Assembly: GCA_903918155.1 (NCBI GenBank)
Contig: CAIXDD010000250.1
Span: 1 to 19,816 of the forward strand
From: an uncultured Hyphomicrobiales bacterium
GTDB lineage: Bacteria; Pseudomonadota; Alphaproteobacteria; Rhizobiales; Beijerinckiaceae
DNA: 19,816 nt
Reading direction: 5' to 3'
Part shown: piece after piece, positions 1 to 7,419 of the stretch
Position numbering within the stretch: the stretch's first letter is position 1
How the letters are laid out: the number at the start of each line of letters is the position of its first letter
Made by a program: the position numbers and the translations under genes
Notes under the pieces: model-generated
Databases searched by the model: none
Told to the model about the DNA's origin: nothing
What the model saw: only the letters and a program-made list of their open reading frames with translations

Positions 1-875
1 ACCTCCGCACGGGTCGGCACCGGCGTGGTGATCATGGATTCCAGCATCTGCGTCGCCACCACCACGGGCTTGCCGAGGCGGCGCGCCATGCGGGTGATGC
101 GCTTTTGCAGGCCGGGCACTTTCTCCACGGGCATTTCGACGCCCAGATCGCCGCGCGCCACCATCAGCGCGTCGGAAATCTCCATGATTTCGTCGAGCCG
201 CGCGATGGCCTGCGGCTTCTCGATCTTGGCGAGCACGCCGGCGCGGCCGCGCACGATCTTCTTCACTTCCGCGATGTCTTCGGGCCGCTGCACGAAGGAG
301 ACGGCGATCCAGTCCACGCCGACGGCGAGCGCGGCGTCGAGATCGGCGCGGTCCTTGTCGGTCATGGCCGACACGGGAAGCACGGTGTCGGGCAGGCTCA
401 CGCCCTTGCGGTTGGAGATCTTGCCGCCGACGTCCACGATCGCCGCGGCGCGATGGGGTCCCGCCTGAGTCACATGCAGGCGCACCTTGCCGTCGTCGAT
501 GAGCACGACATGGCCGGGCTCCAGCGCGCGCAGGATTTCGGGATGGGGCAGGCGCACGCGCGTGAAATCGCCGGGCGCGGAATCGCTGTCGAGGACGAAG
601 GTCGCGCCTTTCTCCAGCGTCGCCTGCCCGTCGCGGAATTCGCCCACGCGCAGCTTGGGGCCTTGCAGATCGGCGAGGATGCCGATGGAGCGATGATGTT
701 TCTTCTCAAGGGCGCGGATCGTCTCGACGCGCTCGCGCAGCAGGTCATGGCTCGAATGGCTCATGTTGATGCGGAAGACGTCGGCCCCCGCGAGAAACAG
801 CTTCTCCACGATCGCGGGATCCTGCGAGGCGGGCCCGAGCGTGGCGAGAATCTTTACGCGTCTGTGACGTCTCAT
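1..875 (-). CDS. pyk: Pyruvate kinase (C-terminus cut by window edge)
   Basis: Converts phosphoenolpyruvate and ADP to pyruvate and ATP, the last step of glycolysis, in the cytosol. The 291 visible codons cover the N-terminal part of a protein that is usually about 470-480 residues, so the C-terminal regulatory domain lies outside the window. Visible family motifs are the opening VKILATLGPAS (7-17), FRINMSHSSHD (34-44) with substrate- and metal-binding residues, the B-domain beginning near LADLQGPKLRVG (68-78), the catalytic lysine region AKIEKPQ (216-222), the metal-binding MVARGDLGVE (238-247) and ATQMLESM (274-281). The ATG at 875 is preceded by GAGGAC as a ribosome binding site. The upstream DUF1036 gene ends 10 bases before it, so the two are probably co-transcribed. 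Identification is essentially certain; only completeness is unknown. Confidence 0.97.
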   Translation of the reverse strand, partial: MRRHRRVKILATLGPASQDPAIVEKLFLAGADVFRINMSHSSHDLLRERVETIRALEKKHHRSIGILADLQGPKLRVGEFRDGQATLEKGATFVLDSDSAPGDFTRVRLPHPEILRALEPGHVVLIDDGKVRLHVTQAGPHRAAAIVDVGGKISNRKGVSLPDTVLPVSAMTDKDRADLDAALAVGVDWIAVSFVQRPEDIAEVKKIVRGRAGVLAKIEKPQAIARLDEIMEISDALMVARGDLGVEMPVEKVPGLQKRITRMARRLGKPVVVATQMLESMITTPVPTRAE

Positions 876-885
876 CTGTCCTCGA

Positions 886-1341
886 TCATCTGGGACCTTG
901 CGGCTGATTGGAATCGGTGAGCTGGACGGTCCAGTTCTTCGCGTCCTTGCCGGTGTCCACTTCAAAGAAGCCCGTGCGGTCATAGCCGCGCACGAGGCAG
1001 TTTTCGCGGCCCTCGATGCGGAATTCGCGGTCGCGGGTGCACATGAAAGCCTTGCCCTTCCATTCGCCGCCGCGTTCGTCCATCGCATAGACATAATAGA
1101 ATTGCGCGGCGAGCGGCCCGCGCAGCAAAGTCTCGCAGGCGCCGGTCTTGAGATTCCACCAGCCTTCCGTGACCCAGCCCTTGCCGTCGGTATAGGCGAG
1201 CGCGACGCTGACGCGGCTTGTGGCGTTGTTGCACAGGCGCAAGTCCGCGAAGGCCGCGCCGGATGCGAGCAGGCCGGCCGTCAGCGCGGCGCAGAAGGCC
1301 GCGCCGCGCAACGATTTTCCAGGAAAACGGGCGTTGGGCAT
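886..1341 (-). CDS. DUF1036 family secreted protein
   Basis: A 151-residue protein matching the DUF1036 family by its pattern: LRLCNNATSRVSVALAY after the leader, then a GWW motif, a YYVYA segment and conserved cysteines. Residues 1 to about 32 form a signal peptide (basic start, hydrophobic AALTAGLLASG core, AFA-type cleavage site), so the mature protein is probably periplasmic. The function of the family is not established. I chose the ATG at 1341 because the signal peptide begins naturally there. A longer reading to 1401 adds 20 residues that do not look like the family, and no strong ribosome binding site favours either start. It lies just upstream of pyk on the same strand and diverges from the amidohydrolase gene. 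This arrangement recurs in alphaproteobacteria. Confidence 0.88.
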   Translation of the reverse strand: MPNARFPGKSLRGAAFCAALTAGLLASGAAFADLRLCNNATSRVSVALAYTDGKGWVTEGWWNLKTGACETLLRGPLAAQFYYVYAMDERGGEWKGKAFMCTRDREFRIEGRENCLVRGYDRTGFFEVDTGKDAKNWTVQLTDSNQPQGPR

Positions 1342-1443
1342 CGGGTCAATCGGCTCTTGCGTCAAAAGGGCGAATCGCCGCGGGCGGCGTAACGCCCGCA
1401 TTGATCGGAGGGCGGCTCGTCCAAGTCAAATCGAGTCGGCGGG

Positions 1444-1493
1444 TCCGCCTTCTCGTCCGCCTCTCCTGTCCGCCTTCCAGTCTGCCCGCCCAG
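1444..1493. repeat. Imperfect 12-13 bp tandem repeat in divergent intergenic region
   Basis: Four imperfect units starting TCCGCCT or TCTGCCC begin at 1444, 1456, 1469 and 1481. The last unit runs into a short inverted repeat, CCCGCC (1485-1490) and GGCGGG (1497-1502). The array lies in the 199-base gap (1342-1540) between the divergent DUF1036 and amidohydrolase genes. That gap must hold both promoters, but I see no convincing -35/-10 pair in it. Confidence 0.55.
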
Positions 1494-1540
1494 TCTGGCG
1501 GGACCATGACAGAGGCCAGCCTCGCGGCTAAGATGGGCTT

Positions 1541-2377
1541 GTGCAAGCCCGCAGCGAATTATCCCTCGACGTCGCGCCCTTCGAAGCCGTCCCCGGACGG
1601 CGCGAGGCGGGCGTGCTGTTCCTGTGCGACCATGCGTCAAACGCCTTGCCGGCGGCCTATGGGGATCTCGGCCTGCCCGCGGGCGCGCTCGAGCGCCATA
1701 TCGGCTATGACATCGGCGCCGCCGGGCTCACCCGCGCTTTGGTCGCCCGTTTCGAGGCACCCGCCCTGCTCACCCGTTTCAGCCGCCTGCTGATCGATCC
1801 CAACAGGGGCGCGGACGATCCCACGCTCGTGATGAAGCTGTCGGACGGGGCGATCATTCCCGGCAATGAAAAGGCCGACGCGCAGGAGATCGCCCGCCGC
1901 ACGCAGCTTTTCTGGACGCCCTATCGGCAGGCGGCCGCGCGGCTCGCGCAGGAAATGGCGGCGGCGGAGCCCGTTCCCGCCATCGTCTCCCTGCATTCCT
2001 TCACGCCCGTGTGGCGCGGCGCGCCGCGGCCCTGGCGGGTCGGCCTGTTGTGGGATCTCGACGCCCGCATGGCCCAGCCGCTGCTCGAGCGGCTGGAGGC
2101 GGCGGGGCTTGGGCCGGTGGGCGACAACGAGCCCTATGACGGGGCGCTGAAGGGCGACACGCTTTACGACGTCGCCACGGCGCACGGCCTGCCGCATGTG
2201 CTCATCGAAGTGCGGCAGGATCTCATCGCCACGCCTCAAGGGCAGGCGGAATGGGCCGGATTGATCGCGCAGGCGCTCGCCCCTGTGCTCGCCCTGCCGC
2301 AATGCCATATGATCGACCATCACGGCAGCCGCGCCGCCGCGCGCGGCCCGCGCCCCCTGCTGAGGAGACCGGCATGA
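1541..2377 (+). CDS. N-formylglutamate amidohydrolase family protein
   Basis: A 278-residue member of the N-formylglutamate amidohydrolase family (PF05013), zinc-type hydrolases that release formate from N-formyl-glutamate in histidine degradation. Family landmarks are FLCDHASNALP near residue 27, HIGYDIGA near 53, FSRLLIDPNRGADDPTL near 79, SLHSFTPVWRG near 150 and VGLLWD near 167. No hut genes are nearby, and alphaproteobacterial members in this neighbourhood may act on another N-acylated substrate, so the exact substrate is open. The GTG at 1541 is the first start codon after an in-frame TAA at 1529. Its ribosome binding site is weak. The stop overlaps the DUF1244 start as ATGA (2374-2377), which implies translational coupling. 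Confidence 0.92.
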   Translation: MQARSELSLDVAPFEAVPGRREAGVLFLCDHASNALPAAYGDLGLPAGALERHIGYDIGAAGLTRALVARFEAPALLTRFSRLLIDPNRGADDPTLVMKLSDGAIIPGNEKADAQEIARRTQLFWTPYRQAAARLAQEMAAAEPVPAIVSLHSFTPVWRGAPRPWRVGLLWDLDARMAQPLLERLEAAGLGPVGDNEPYDGALKGDTLYDVATAHGLPHVLIEVRQDLIATPQGQAEWAGLIAQALAPVLALPQCHMIDHHGSRAAARGPRPLLRRPA

Positions 2378-2688
2378 ACATCGACCAGACCACGCAGACC
2401 GAACTCGAGGCCGCCGCCTTCCGTCGGCTGCTGAACCATTTGCGCAACCGCGCCGACGTGCAGAACATCGACTTGATGAATCTCGCCGGCTTCTGCCGCA
2501 ATTGCCTGTCGAACTGGCTGAAGGACGCCGCCGACGAGCGCGGCCTGGGGCTGGAGAAGGAGGCGCTGCGCACCTTCGTCTACGGCATGCCCTATGAGGA
2601 GTGGAAGACGAAGCATCAGGGCGCGGCCACGCCCGAGCAGATGAAGGCGTTCGCCCAATCGCCCGCCGCCGGGGGCAAGCACGGCTGA
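2374..2688 (+). CDS. DUF1244 family protein
   Basis: A 104-residue soluble protein of the DUF1244 family, typical of alphaproteobacteria. The diagnostic core is IDLMNLAGFCRNCLSNWL (residues 31-48), followed by a helical segment and the motif FVYGMPYEEWK. The family has no established function. The ATG at 2374 has a strong GAGGAG ribosome binding site six bases upstream and overlaps the preceding stop as ATGA, so it is translated together with the amidohydrolase. The predicted fold is all helical with no membrane segment. Co-occurrence with the amidohydrolase and GapR is a conserved alphaproteobacterial arrangement, but it does not reveal a shared pathway. Confidence 0.93.
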   Translation: MNIDQTTQTELEAAAFRRLLNHLRNRADVQNIDLMNLAGFCRNCLSNWLKDAADERGLGLEKEALRTFVYGMPYEEWKTKHQGAATPEQMKAFAQSPAAGGKHG

Positions 2689-2715
2689 GGCGCAGGACGG
2701 GACGGGAAGGCTTGG

Positions 2716-2754
2716 ACATAAGCCTCGGACAAAAGCCTCGGACTTAAGCCTTGG
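2716..2754. repeat. Three 13 bp tandem units
   Basis: Three units of the form AC-two bases-AAGCCT-two or three bases (2716-2728, 2729-2741, 2742-2754) lie in the 263-base gap between DUF1244 and gapR. The first unit can also pair with AGGCTT at 2708-2713 to form a small hairpin, which may act in 3' end formation of the DUF1244 transcript. I see no gene in 2689-2951. The gapR promoter must lie in its right half. Confidence 0.6.
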
Positions 2755-2951
2755 GCGGGAAGGCAAGCCTTTTCTCGCGCGCCGCCGCCGCGGGTCTGGA
2801 TAATGGGGATTAAGGGCCGGGCTTGATTGACCCGGCGCGCCCGGCGCCGCAAGCCTGCGCACAGATCGCGGGCGTCCGCCGCCGGCCGGCGGCCGGTCGT
2901 CCGCTTCGTCGTCTTCTGCGACTCCCTCTTTTTCCAGCCCGGGTCAAAACC

Positions 2952-3197
2952 ATGGATTCCGCCACCGTCAACGCCTCGCATCTGCGCGCCTTCATCGAGC
3001 GCATCGAGAAGCTGGAAGAAGAGAAGCGGGCCATCGCCGACGACGTGAAGGACGTCTACGCCGAGGCGAAGGGCAATGGCTTCGACGCCAAGATCATCCG
3101 CAAGATCGTCTCCATGCGCCGCATGGACCGCCAGAAGCGCATCGAGGAGGAAGAGATGCTCGATCTCTATCTCACCGCGCTTGGCATGGCGGAGTGA
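2952..3197 (+). CDS. gapR: GapR family nucleoid-associated DNA-binding protein (DUF2312)
   Basis: An 81-residue basic, strongly helical protein matching DUF2312, now named GapR after the Caulobacter protein. In that organism GapR binds AT-rich and overtwisted DNA ahead of replication and transcription forks and helps topoisomerases. Visible features are the N-terminal coiled coil LRAFIERIEKLEEEKRAIAD (11-30), the family signature DVYAEAKGNGFDAKIIRKIV (34-53), and the short basic third helix MRRMDRQKR (55-63) followed by an acidic run and the LYLTALGM tail. The length equals that of known members. The ATG at 2952 begins exactly where the family begins; the longer open frame upstream is not conserved in character. 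The ribosome binding site is weak. Convergent with the zinc operon. Confidence 0.93.
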   Translation: MDSATVNASHLRAFIERIEKLEEEKRAIADDVKDVYAEAKGNGFDAKIIRKIVSMRRMDRQKRIEEEEMLDLYLTALGMAE

Positions 3198-3219
3198 CGC
3201 GCCCCGCTTGCGGGACGCG
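3198..3219 (+). terminator. Possible hairpin terminator after gapR
   Basis: CCCGC (3203-3207) pairs with GCGGG (3210-3214), extended by CGCG/CGCG outer pairs with one mismatch, starting one base after the gapR stop. The first T-rich run (TCTTTC) comes only about 10 bases further on, so it is a weak intrinsic terminator candidate. Confidence 0.35.
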
Positions 3220-3224
3220 CCGGC

Positions 3225-3302
3225 AGGCGTCTTTCGTCCAGTCCTCTTTCGTGCAGGCGTCTTTCGTTCCAAGCGTCTTTCGTTCCAAGCGTCTTTCGTC
3301 TG
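3225..3302. repeat. Five 14-16 bp tandem units between convergent genes
   Basis: Units built on GCGTCTTTCGTTCCAA start at 3225, 3241 (a degenerate 14 bp unit), 3255, 3271 and 3287. The third and fourth units differ by one base. The array fills the gap between the convergent gapR and WD40 genes. It encodes nothing plausible on either strand, and could act in transcript ends or simply be a slippage-prone minisatellite. Confidence 0.8.
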
Positions 3303-3333
3303 ACGCGCGGTCGCTGAACAGGCGCGCGCGGCC

Positions 3334-4377
3334 CTAGAGGGGCAGCGGCAGAAGCCCGGCCTCGCCCGTCTCCAGCCCGAAGAGCAGGCGCTTGCCCGGC
3401 GCGTCCCAGGCGAGCGCGGAGACGACCGGCTTGGCGCGCGCGGGCGCGCTTTCGCCTTCGTCCAGTCCCTTGCGCACGAGCAGCTCCGCGCCGTCGGCGA
3501 TGCGCGAGAACAGGATCCACCCGTCTTCATAGCCGATGGCGATCACCGGCCCGGTGGGATGGAACGCCACGCGCGACACTTTATTGGGCCGCACGCCGCA
3601 TTCGCGCGGCGGCTTGCCCATCGGCCCGTCCTTCGTCTGGAAGGGCCAGACCACGCAGGCGTCGGCGCCGGATGTGGCGAGCCATTGCCCGTCGCTGGAG
3701 AAGGAGAAGGAGCGCGTCTTGCCGGGATAGCCGGTCATGCGCATGTCCTTCTTGTCGGCGATGCGCCAGCCATGCAAGGCGTTCTCCTGCATGGCGGTGA
3801 CGCAGAAGGCGCCGTCGGGCGAAATCGCCAGATCGAGATGCGAGCCCTGCCATTTCAACGTGTCGGGCGTGCCCGCGACATTGGGAAACCACAGGCTCAC
3901 GCCATTGTAATGCGACATGGCGAGGCGATAGCCCTTGGGCAGGAAGGCGAGGCCGCGCACGCTCGTCGGGGCTTCAAACGTCTTCACCGCGCCCTTGGGA
4001 TCGCGCGCGCGCACCTGTTTGCCGGCCGACCAGGCGATGGAGCCGTCTTCGCGCAGCGCGAGCGCGTCGATCCATTTGCCTTTTTCGTCGCCGATCTCGA
4101 CGCAGGTTCCGTCGGGCCGCGTCTCCACCACGCGGCCGTCGTCGCCGCCGGTGAGAATGCGCGTCCCGTCGATCTGCGCGAGCAGGATCGCCGCGCCGGG
4201 ATGGGGCGTGACGCGCATCCCGCTGTCCACGAAAAGCACGTCGCCGTCGGCCAGCGCAAGCGCGGGCGCGCCGCCGGGAAAGCCCGCCGCGACGACTTCA
4301 GCGCCCGCATGAAAGGATCGGACGGAGGCGGTCAGCGAGGAATCATACTCGCCGCCCAGGGGTTTCTGCTCCGCCAT
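3334..4377 (-). CDS. Cytosolic WD40 beta-propeller protein of the zinc operon
   Basis: A 347-residue protein with repeated WD40-like blades, for example the ILTGGDDGRVVET strand set near residue 73, DLAISPDGAFCVTA near 181, SFSSDGQWLATSGADACVVWPF near 223 and VAFHPTGPVIAIGYEDGWILF near 269. It probably forms a single propeller. There is no signal peptide or membrane segment, so it should be cytosolic. The start at 4377 follows the CobW GTPase stop by one base (TAAGATG), so translation is probably coupled and the two proteins may interact. It is the last gene of the minus-strand zinc operon. A role as scaffold or partner of the GTPase is inferred from position only; WD40 sequence alone does not define function. 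It is distinct from the secreted propeller AztD, because it lacks an export signal. Confidence 0.85.
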   Translation of the reverse strand: MAEQKPLGGEYDSSLTASVRSFHAGAEVVAAGFPGGAPALALADGDVLFVDSGMRVTPHPGAAILLAQIDGTRILTGGDDGRVVETRPDGTCVEIGDEKGKWIDALALREDGSIAWSAGKQVRARDPKGAVKTFEAPTSVRGLAFLPKGYRLAMSHYNGVSLWFPNVAGTPDTLKWQGSHLDLAISPDGAFCVTAMQENALHGWRIADKKDMRMTGYPGKTRSFSFSSDGQWLATSGADACVVWPFQTKDGPMGKPPRECGVRPNKVSRVAFHPTGPVIAIGYEDGWILFSRIADGAELLVRKGLDEGESAPARAKPVVSALAWDAPGKRLLFGLETGEAGLLPLPL

Positions 4378-4378
4378 C

Positions 4379-5437
4379 TTACGCCTTCTGCTCCACCGCG
4401 CAGGCCATGAAGCCCGAACGCAGGTCCTCTTTCTTCAGATCGCGGCCGATGAAGACGATTTTGCACTCGCGCTTCTCGTCGGGGCGCCATTCGCGTTGCA
4501 GGTCGCCGTCGAGGATCATGTGCACGCCCTGAAAGACGAAGCGCTTGTTTTCGCCCTTGAAGGCGAGAATGCCCTTGGAGCGCAGGATGCTGGGCCCCTC
4601 GCGCTGCGCGATGAGATTGATCCAGGGCATGAAGCGGGCCGGGTCCACCTCGCCGTCGATGCGGAAGGAGACCGATTGCATCTCCTCGTCGTGATAGGCT
4701 TTCAGCCCATGGCCGTGATGGGCGTGGTCGTGTCCGTGATCATGTCCGTGATCATGCCCGTGATGATCGTGATCATGGTGATCGTGGTCGTCGACCTCCA
4801 GGAATTGCGGCTCGATCTCCAGAATGCGGTCGAGATCGAACGCGTTGCGGCCCAGAACGGCGTCGAGCGGCACCTGGCATTTCGTGGTCTTGTGGAGCGT
4901 CGCATAGGGATTGATGCCGCGGATGCGCGCTTCCACTTCGCGCAGCTCCTCCTCGCTCACGAGGTCCTGCTTGTTGAGGATGATGACGTCGGCGAAGGCG
5001 ATCTGGTTCTTCGCCTCGGGCGCGTCGCGCAGGCGGTCGGCGAGCCATTTGGCGTCGGCCACCGTCACCACCGCGTCGAGCCGCGCCTGATCCTGCACGT
5101 CCTGATCCACGAAGAAGGTCTGCGCGACGGGGGCGGGATCGGCGAGGCCGGTCGTCTCCACGATGATCGCGTCGAACTTGCCGCGGCGCCTCATCAGCCC
5201 TTCGATGATGCGGATGAGGTCTCCGCGCACGGTGCAGCAGATGCACCCGTTGTTCATTTCGAAGACTTCTTCGTCGGCGCCGACCACCAGATCGTTGTCG
5301 ATGCCGATCTCGCCGAATTCGTTCACGATCACCGCGAAGCGATGGCCGTGGTCCTCCGAGAGGATGCGGTTGAGAAGCGTCGTCTTGCCGGCCCCCAGAT
5401 AGCCTGTGAGCACGGTGACGGGAATTTTATCGGACAT
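4379..5437 (-). CDS. COG0523/CobW family GTPase, likely zinc metallochaperone
   Basis: A 352-residue G3E-type GTPase. The P-loop GYLGAGKTT is at 12-20, the metal-binding CxCC motif (C65-I-C67-C68) follows an EMNNGC stretch, ETTGLADP at 94-101 is switch-like, and NKQD at 155-158 sets guanine specificity. A histidine-rich tract of alternating H, D and G runs from 218 to 243, followed by the CobW C-terminal domain. COG0523 proteins deliver metal to client enzymes using GTP. The neighbouring zinc ABC importer points to zinc rather than cobalt, making it a ZigA/ZNG1-like chaperone (inference). The ATG at 5437 has GGAG six bases upstream; a TTG 12 bases earlier is less likely. It lies 30 bases after the binding-protein gene in the same operon and is coupled to the WD40 gene. 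Confidence 0.94.
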   Translation of the reverse strand: MSDKIPVTVLTGYLGAGKTTLLNRILSEDHGHRFAVIVNEFGEIGIDNDLVVGADEEVFEMNNGCICCTVRGDLIRIIEGLMRRRGKFDAIIVETTGLADPAPVAQTFFVDQDVQDQARLDAVVTVADAKWLADRLRDAPEAKNQIAFADVIILNKQDLVSEEELREVEARIRGINPYATLHKTTKCQVPLDAVLGRNAFDLDRILEIEPQFLEVDDHDHHDHDHHGHDHGHDHGHDHAHHGHGLKAYHDEEMQSVSFRIDGEVDPARFMPWINLIAQREGPSILRSKGILAFKGENKRFVFQGVHMILDGDLQREWRPDEKRECKIVFIGRDLKKEDLRSGFMACAVEQKA

Positions 5438-5467
5438 GCGGCACTCCAAGAGGGGCTGTCGCGCAGG

Positions 5468-6394
5468 CTAATCGGCCAGCGCCCTGGTCAGCTCCCTTAT
5501 ATTGTGGCGAACCATGTCGATGTAAGTCCCCGCAGGCCCCGAGGGGAGAGAAAGCTGGTCGGAATAGAGCGCGCCGCCCAGTTTTGCGCCGGTCTCCTGC
5601 GCGATTCGGGCCGACAGGCGCGGATCGCTGACGTTTTCGGCGAAAACGGCGGGCGCCTTTTCCTGCCGGATTTGGCGGATGATGCGCGCGACGTCCTGCG
5701 CGGAGGCGCCGCCCTCGGTGGAGACGCCCTGCGGGGCGATGAACCGCAGGCCGTAGGCCGCCTGAAAATAGCCGAAAGCCTCGTGGGTGGTGATGAGCTT
5801 GCGGCGCTCCGGCGGGATGGCGGCCACGGCGGCCTTGATCTCGGCCTCGAGCGCGTCGAGCTTGGCCAGATAGGCGGCGGCGTTCGCCTCATAGGCCGCG
5901 CGCCCGTCCGGATCGACTGCGACCAGGCCCTGCCGGATGTTGGCGACGTAGATTTTCACGTTCGCCACCGATTGCCAGGCGTGGGGATCGAGGCCGCCGC
6001 CATGGGAATGACCCCCGCGCGCCTCGCCCCCGCCCGCGCGCAGCGGCTTGACGCCTTGCGAGGCGACCACGACGCGCGCCTTGGCCTGCGCGCTTTTCAC
6101 CAGACGGTCGATCCAGCCCTCGAAGCCCAATCCGTTGACGACGATCAGGCGCGCGGAGGCGAGCGTTTTCGCGTCGCCGGGTGTGGGCGTATAGACATGG
6201 GCGTCGGCGCCGGGGCCCACAAGCGCGCGCACCTGCGCGCGCTCGCCTCCCACCTGCGCGGCGAGATCGGCGAGAATCGAGAAGGTCGCGACTACGGGGA
6301 CCGGCTGCGTTGGCGCGCGCGCCTGCGCGATGGGCGCCGGAAAGGCGGCGGCGAGCAAGGCGGGCGCGAGGCGCAGGAACAGGCGACTGAACAT
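5468..6394 (-). CDS. Periplasmic zinc-binding protein of ABC importer (AztC/ZnuA family)
   Basis: A 308-residue cluster A-I metal-binding protein that captures zinc in the periplasm. Residues 1-26 are a signal peptide ending in a QARA-type cleavage site. The mature part opens with VVATFSILADLAAQVGG. The four expected metal ligands are visible as H66 (DAHVYTP), H138 (LDPHAW), H204 (TTHEAFGYF) and D279 (LYSDQ). The loop before H138 is short and carries only two extra histidines (H129, H131), unlike the long His-rich loop of classical ZnuA. This resembles AztC. Manganese binding is possible for the fold, but the operon context favours zinc. The ATG at 6394 has AAGGAG eight bases upstream. It follows the permease gene by 35 bases. 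Confidence 0.94.
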   Translation of the reverse strand: MFSRLFLRLAPALLAAAFPAPIAQARAPTQPVPVVATFSILADLAAQVGGERAQVRALVGPGADAHVYTPTPGDAKTLASARLIVVNGLGFEGWIDRLVKSAQAKARVVVASQGVKPLRAGGGEARGGHSHGGGLDPHAWQSVANVKIYVANIRQGLVAVDPDGRAAYEANAAAYLAKLDALEAEIKAAVAAIPPERRKLITTHEAFGYFQAAYGLRFIAPQGVSTEGGASAQDVARIIRQIRQEKAPAVFAENVSDPRLSARIAQETGAKLGGALYSDQLSLPSGPAGTYIDMVRHNIRELTRALAD

Positions 6395-6429
6395 TCGTCG
6401 GGCTCCTTGATCTTCAGGCTTCTGAAAAT

Positions 6430-7296
6430 TCAGGCTTCGAGATGGCGACGCGGCGCAAGGCCGCGCAGCCAGCCGCCGCTGCGTCCGAAGACGAGCGACA
6501 AGGCGTGCCAGGCTCCCGCGCAGAGAACGACGAGCGGGCCCGGCGGCAGGTTGAAATGAAACGACAGCAGCAAGCCGGCGGCGCTGGCGAAAAGGCCGCA
6601 GGCCATGGCGATCAGGGTCATGCGCGTCACGTCGGCGCTCCACAGGCGCGCGGAGGCGGCGGGCAGGATCATCACGCCCACGCACAGGAGCGTGCCCAGC
6701 GCGTGGAAACCCGCGACGAGATTGAGCACGACGAGGCTCAGGAACAAGAGCGTCGCCGGCCCGCCGGCGCGGCTCACGGATGCGAGAAAGCCCGGATCGA
6801 GCGTCTCCAGCGCCAGCGCGCGATAGATGACGGCGAGGGCGAGCAAGGTGATCGTCGACGCGCTCGCCAGAAAGATCAGCGTCGCCTCGTCGAGCGCGAG
6901 CACATTGCCGAACAGCACATGGAAGAGATCGATCGTGGAGCCGCCGACCGACAGGATCGTCACGCCCAGCGCCAGCGACACGAGATAGAAGGCGGCGAGC
7001 GAGGCGTCCTCGCGCAGGACGGTGACGCGCGCGACAAGCCCGGCGAGCAAAGCGACGGACAGGCCCGCGACCACGCCGCCGATGGTCATGGCCGGCAGGG
7101 AGAGGCCCGCGACGAGATAGCCGATCGCCGCGCCGGGCAGGATCGCATGGCCGATCGCGTCGCCCGTGAGGCTCATGCGCCGCAGCAGCAGGAAGACGCC
7201 GATGGGCGAGCCCGCGAGCGCCAGCGCGCAGGCGCCCACGAGCGCGCGGCGCATGAATTCGAACTCCACGAAAGGCGAGATCAGCGTGTCATACAT
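6430..7296 (-). CDS. Zinc ABC transporter permease (AztB/ZnuB family)
   Basis: A polytopic inner-membrane protein of the ABC-3 family with about seven to eight hydrophobic segments. Examples are VGACALALAGSPIGVFLLL, the segment after TGDAIGHAILPG, SLALGVTILSVGG and FHALGTLLCVGVMILPAA. The motif MSLTGDAIGHAILPG is the family signature near the coupling region. It forms the channel used by the ATPase and binding protein of the same operon. I place the start at the ATG at 7296 (MYDTLISPFVEFEFMRRAL), which matches the usual family start. In-frame ATGs also exist at 7311 and 7326 because the upstream DNA is a 15 bp tandem repeat, and these would add MCDAP once or twice. None has a clear ribosome binding site. 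Confidence 0.92.
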   Translation of the reverse strand: MYDTLISPFVEFEFMRRALVGACALALAGSPIGVFLLLRRMSLTGDAIGHAILPGAAIGYLVAGLSLPAMTIGGVVAGLSVALLAGLVARVTVLREDASLAAFYLVSLALGVTILSVGGSTIDLFHVLFGNVLALDEATLIFLASASTITLLALAVIYRALALETLDPGFLASVSRAGGPATLLFLSLVVLNLVAGFHALGTLLCVGVMILPAASARLWSADVTRMTLIAMACGLFASAAGLLLSFHFNLPPGPLVVLCAGAWHALSLVFGRSGGWLRGLAPRRHLEA

Positions 7297-7385
7297 GGGC
7301 GCGTCGCACATGGGCGCGTCGCACATGGGCGCGGCATAGATGGGCGCGGCGCGCAGATGAGCGGGGCGCAGATGAGCGGGACTGA
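7294..7385. repeat. 15 bp tandem repeat across the permease start
   Basis: Six units related to CATGGGCGCGTCGCA start at 7294, 7309, 7324, 7339, 7356 and 7371. The first two are identical, and there is a two-base offset before the fifth. Each full unit on the minus strand carries an ATG-like start and five codons, so unit gain or loss keeps frame and changes the number of possible starts for the permease. The array fills most of the gap between the ATPase stop and the permease start. Confidence 0.82.
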
Positions 7386-7419
7386 TGGCCGCGTGTCCTG
7401 CGGGCGTCCGGCGGCGTGC

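Noticed and set aside
1541..2377. Assigning the amidohydrolase to the histidine-degradation hutG step
   Set aside because: No hut genes are near, and the conserved neighbours are DUF1244 and GapR, so the specific symbol is not justified.
2320..3530. Minus-strand open frames covering DUF1244 and gapR
   Set aside because: Antisense to two short but well-recognised families with good starts; compositional artefacts.
3334..4377. WD40 protein as the AztD periplasmic zinc chaperone
   Set aside because: It has no signal peptide and is coupled to a cytosolic GTPase, so AztD identity is not supported even though both are propellers.
4496..6559. 687-codon open frame on the plus strand opposite the binding-protein and CobW genes
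   Set aside because: It is antisense to two clearly identified genes, has low-complexity composition and no family motif. Long antisense frames are expected in GC-rich DNA with strong third-position bias.
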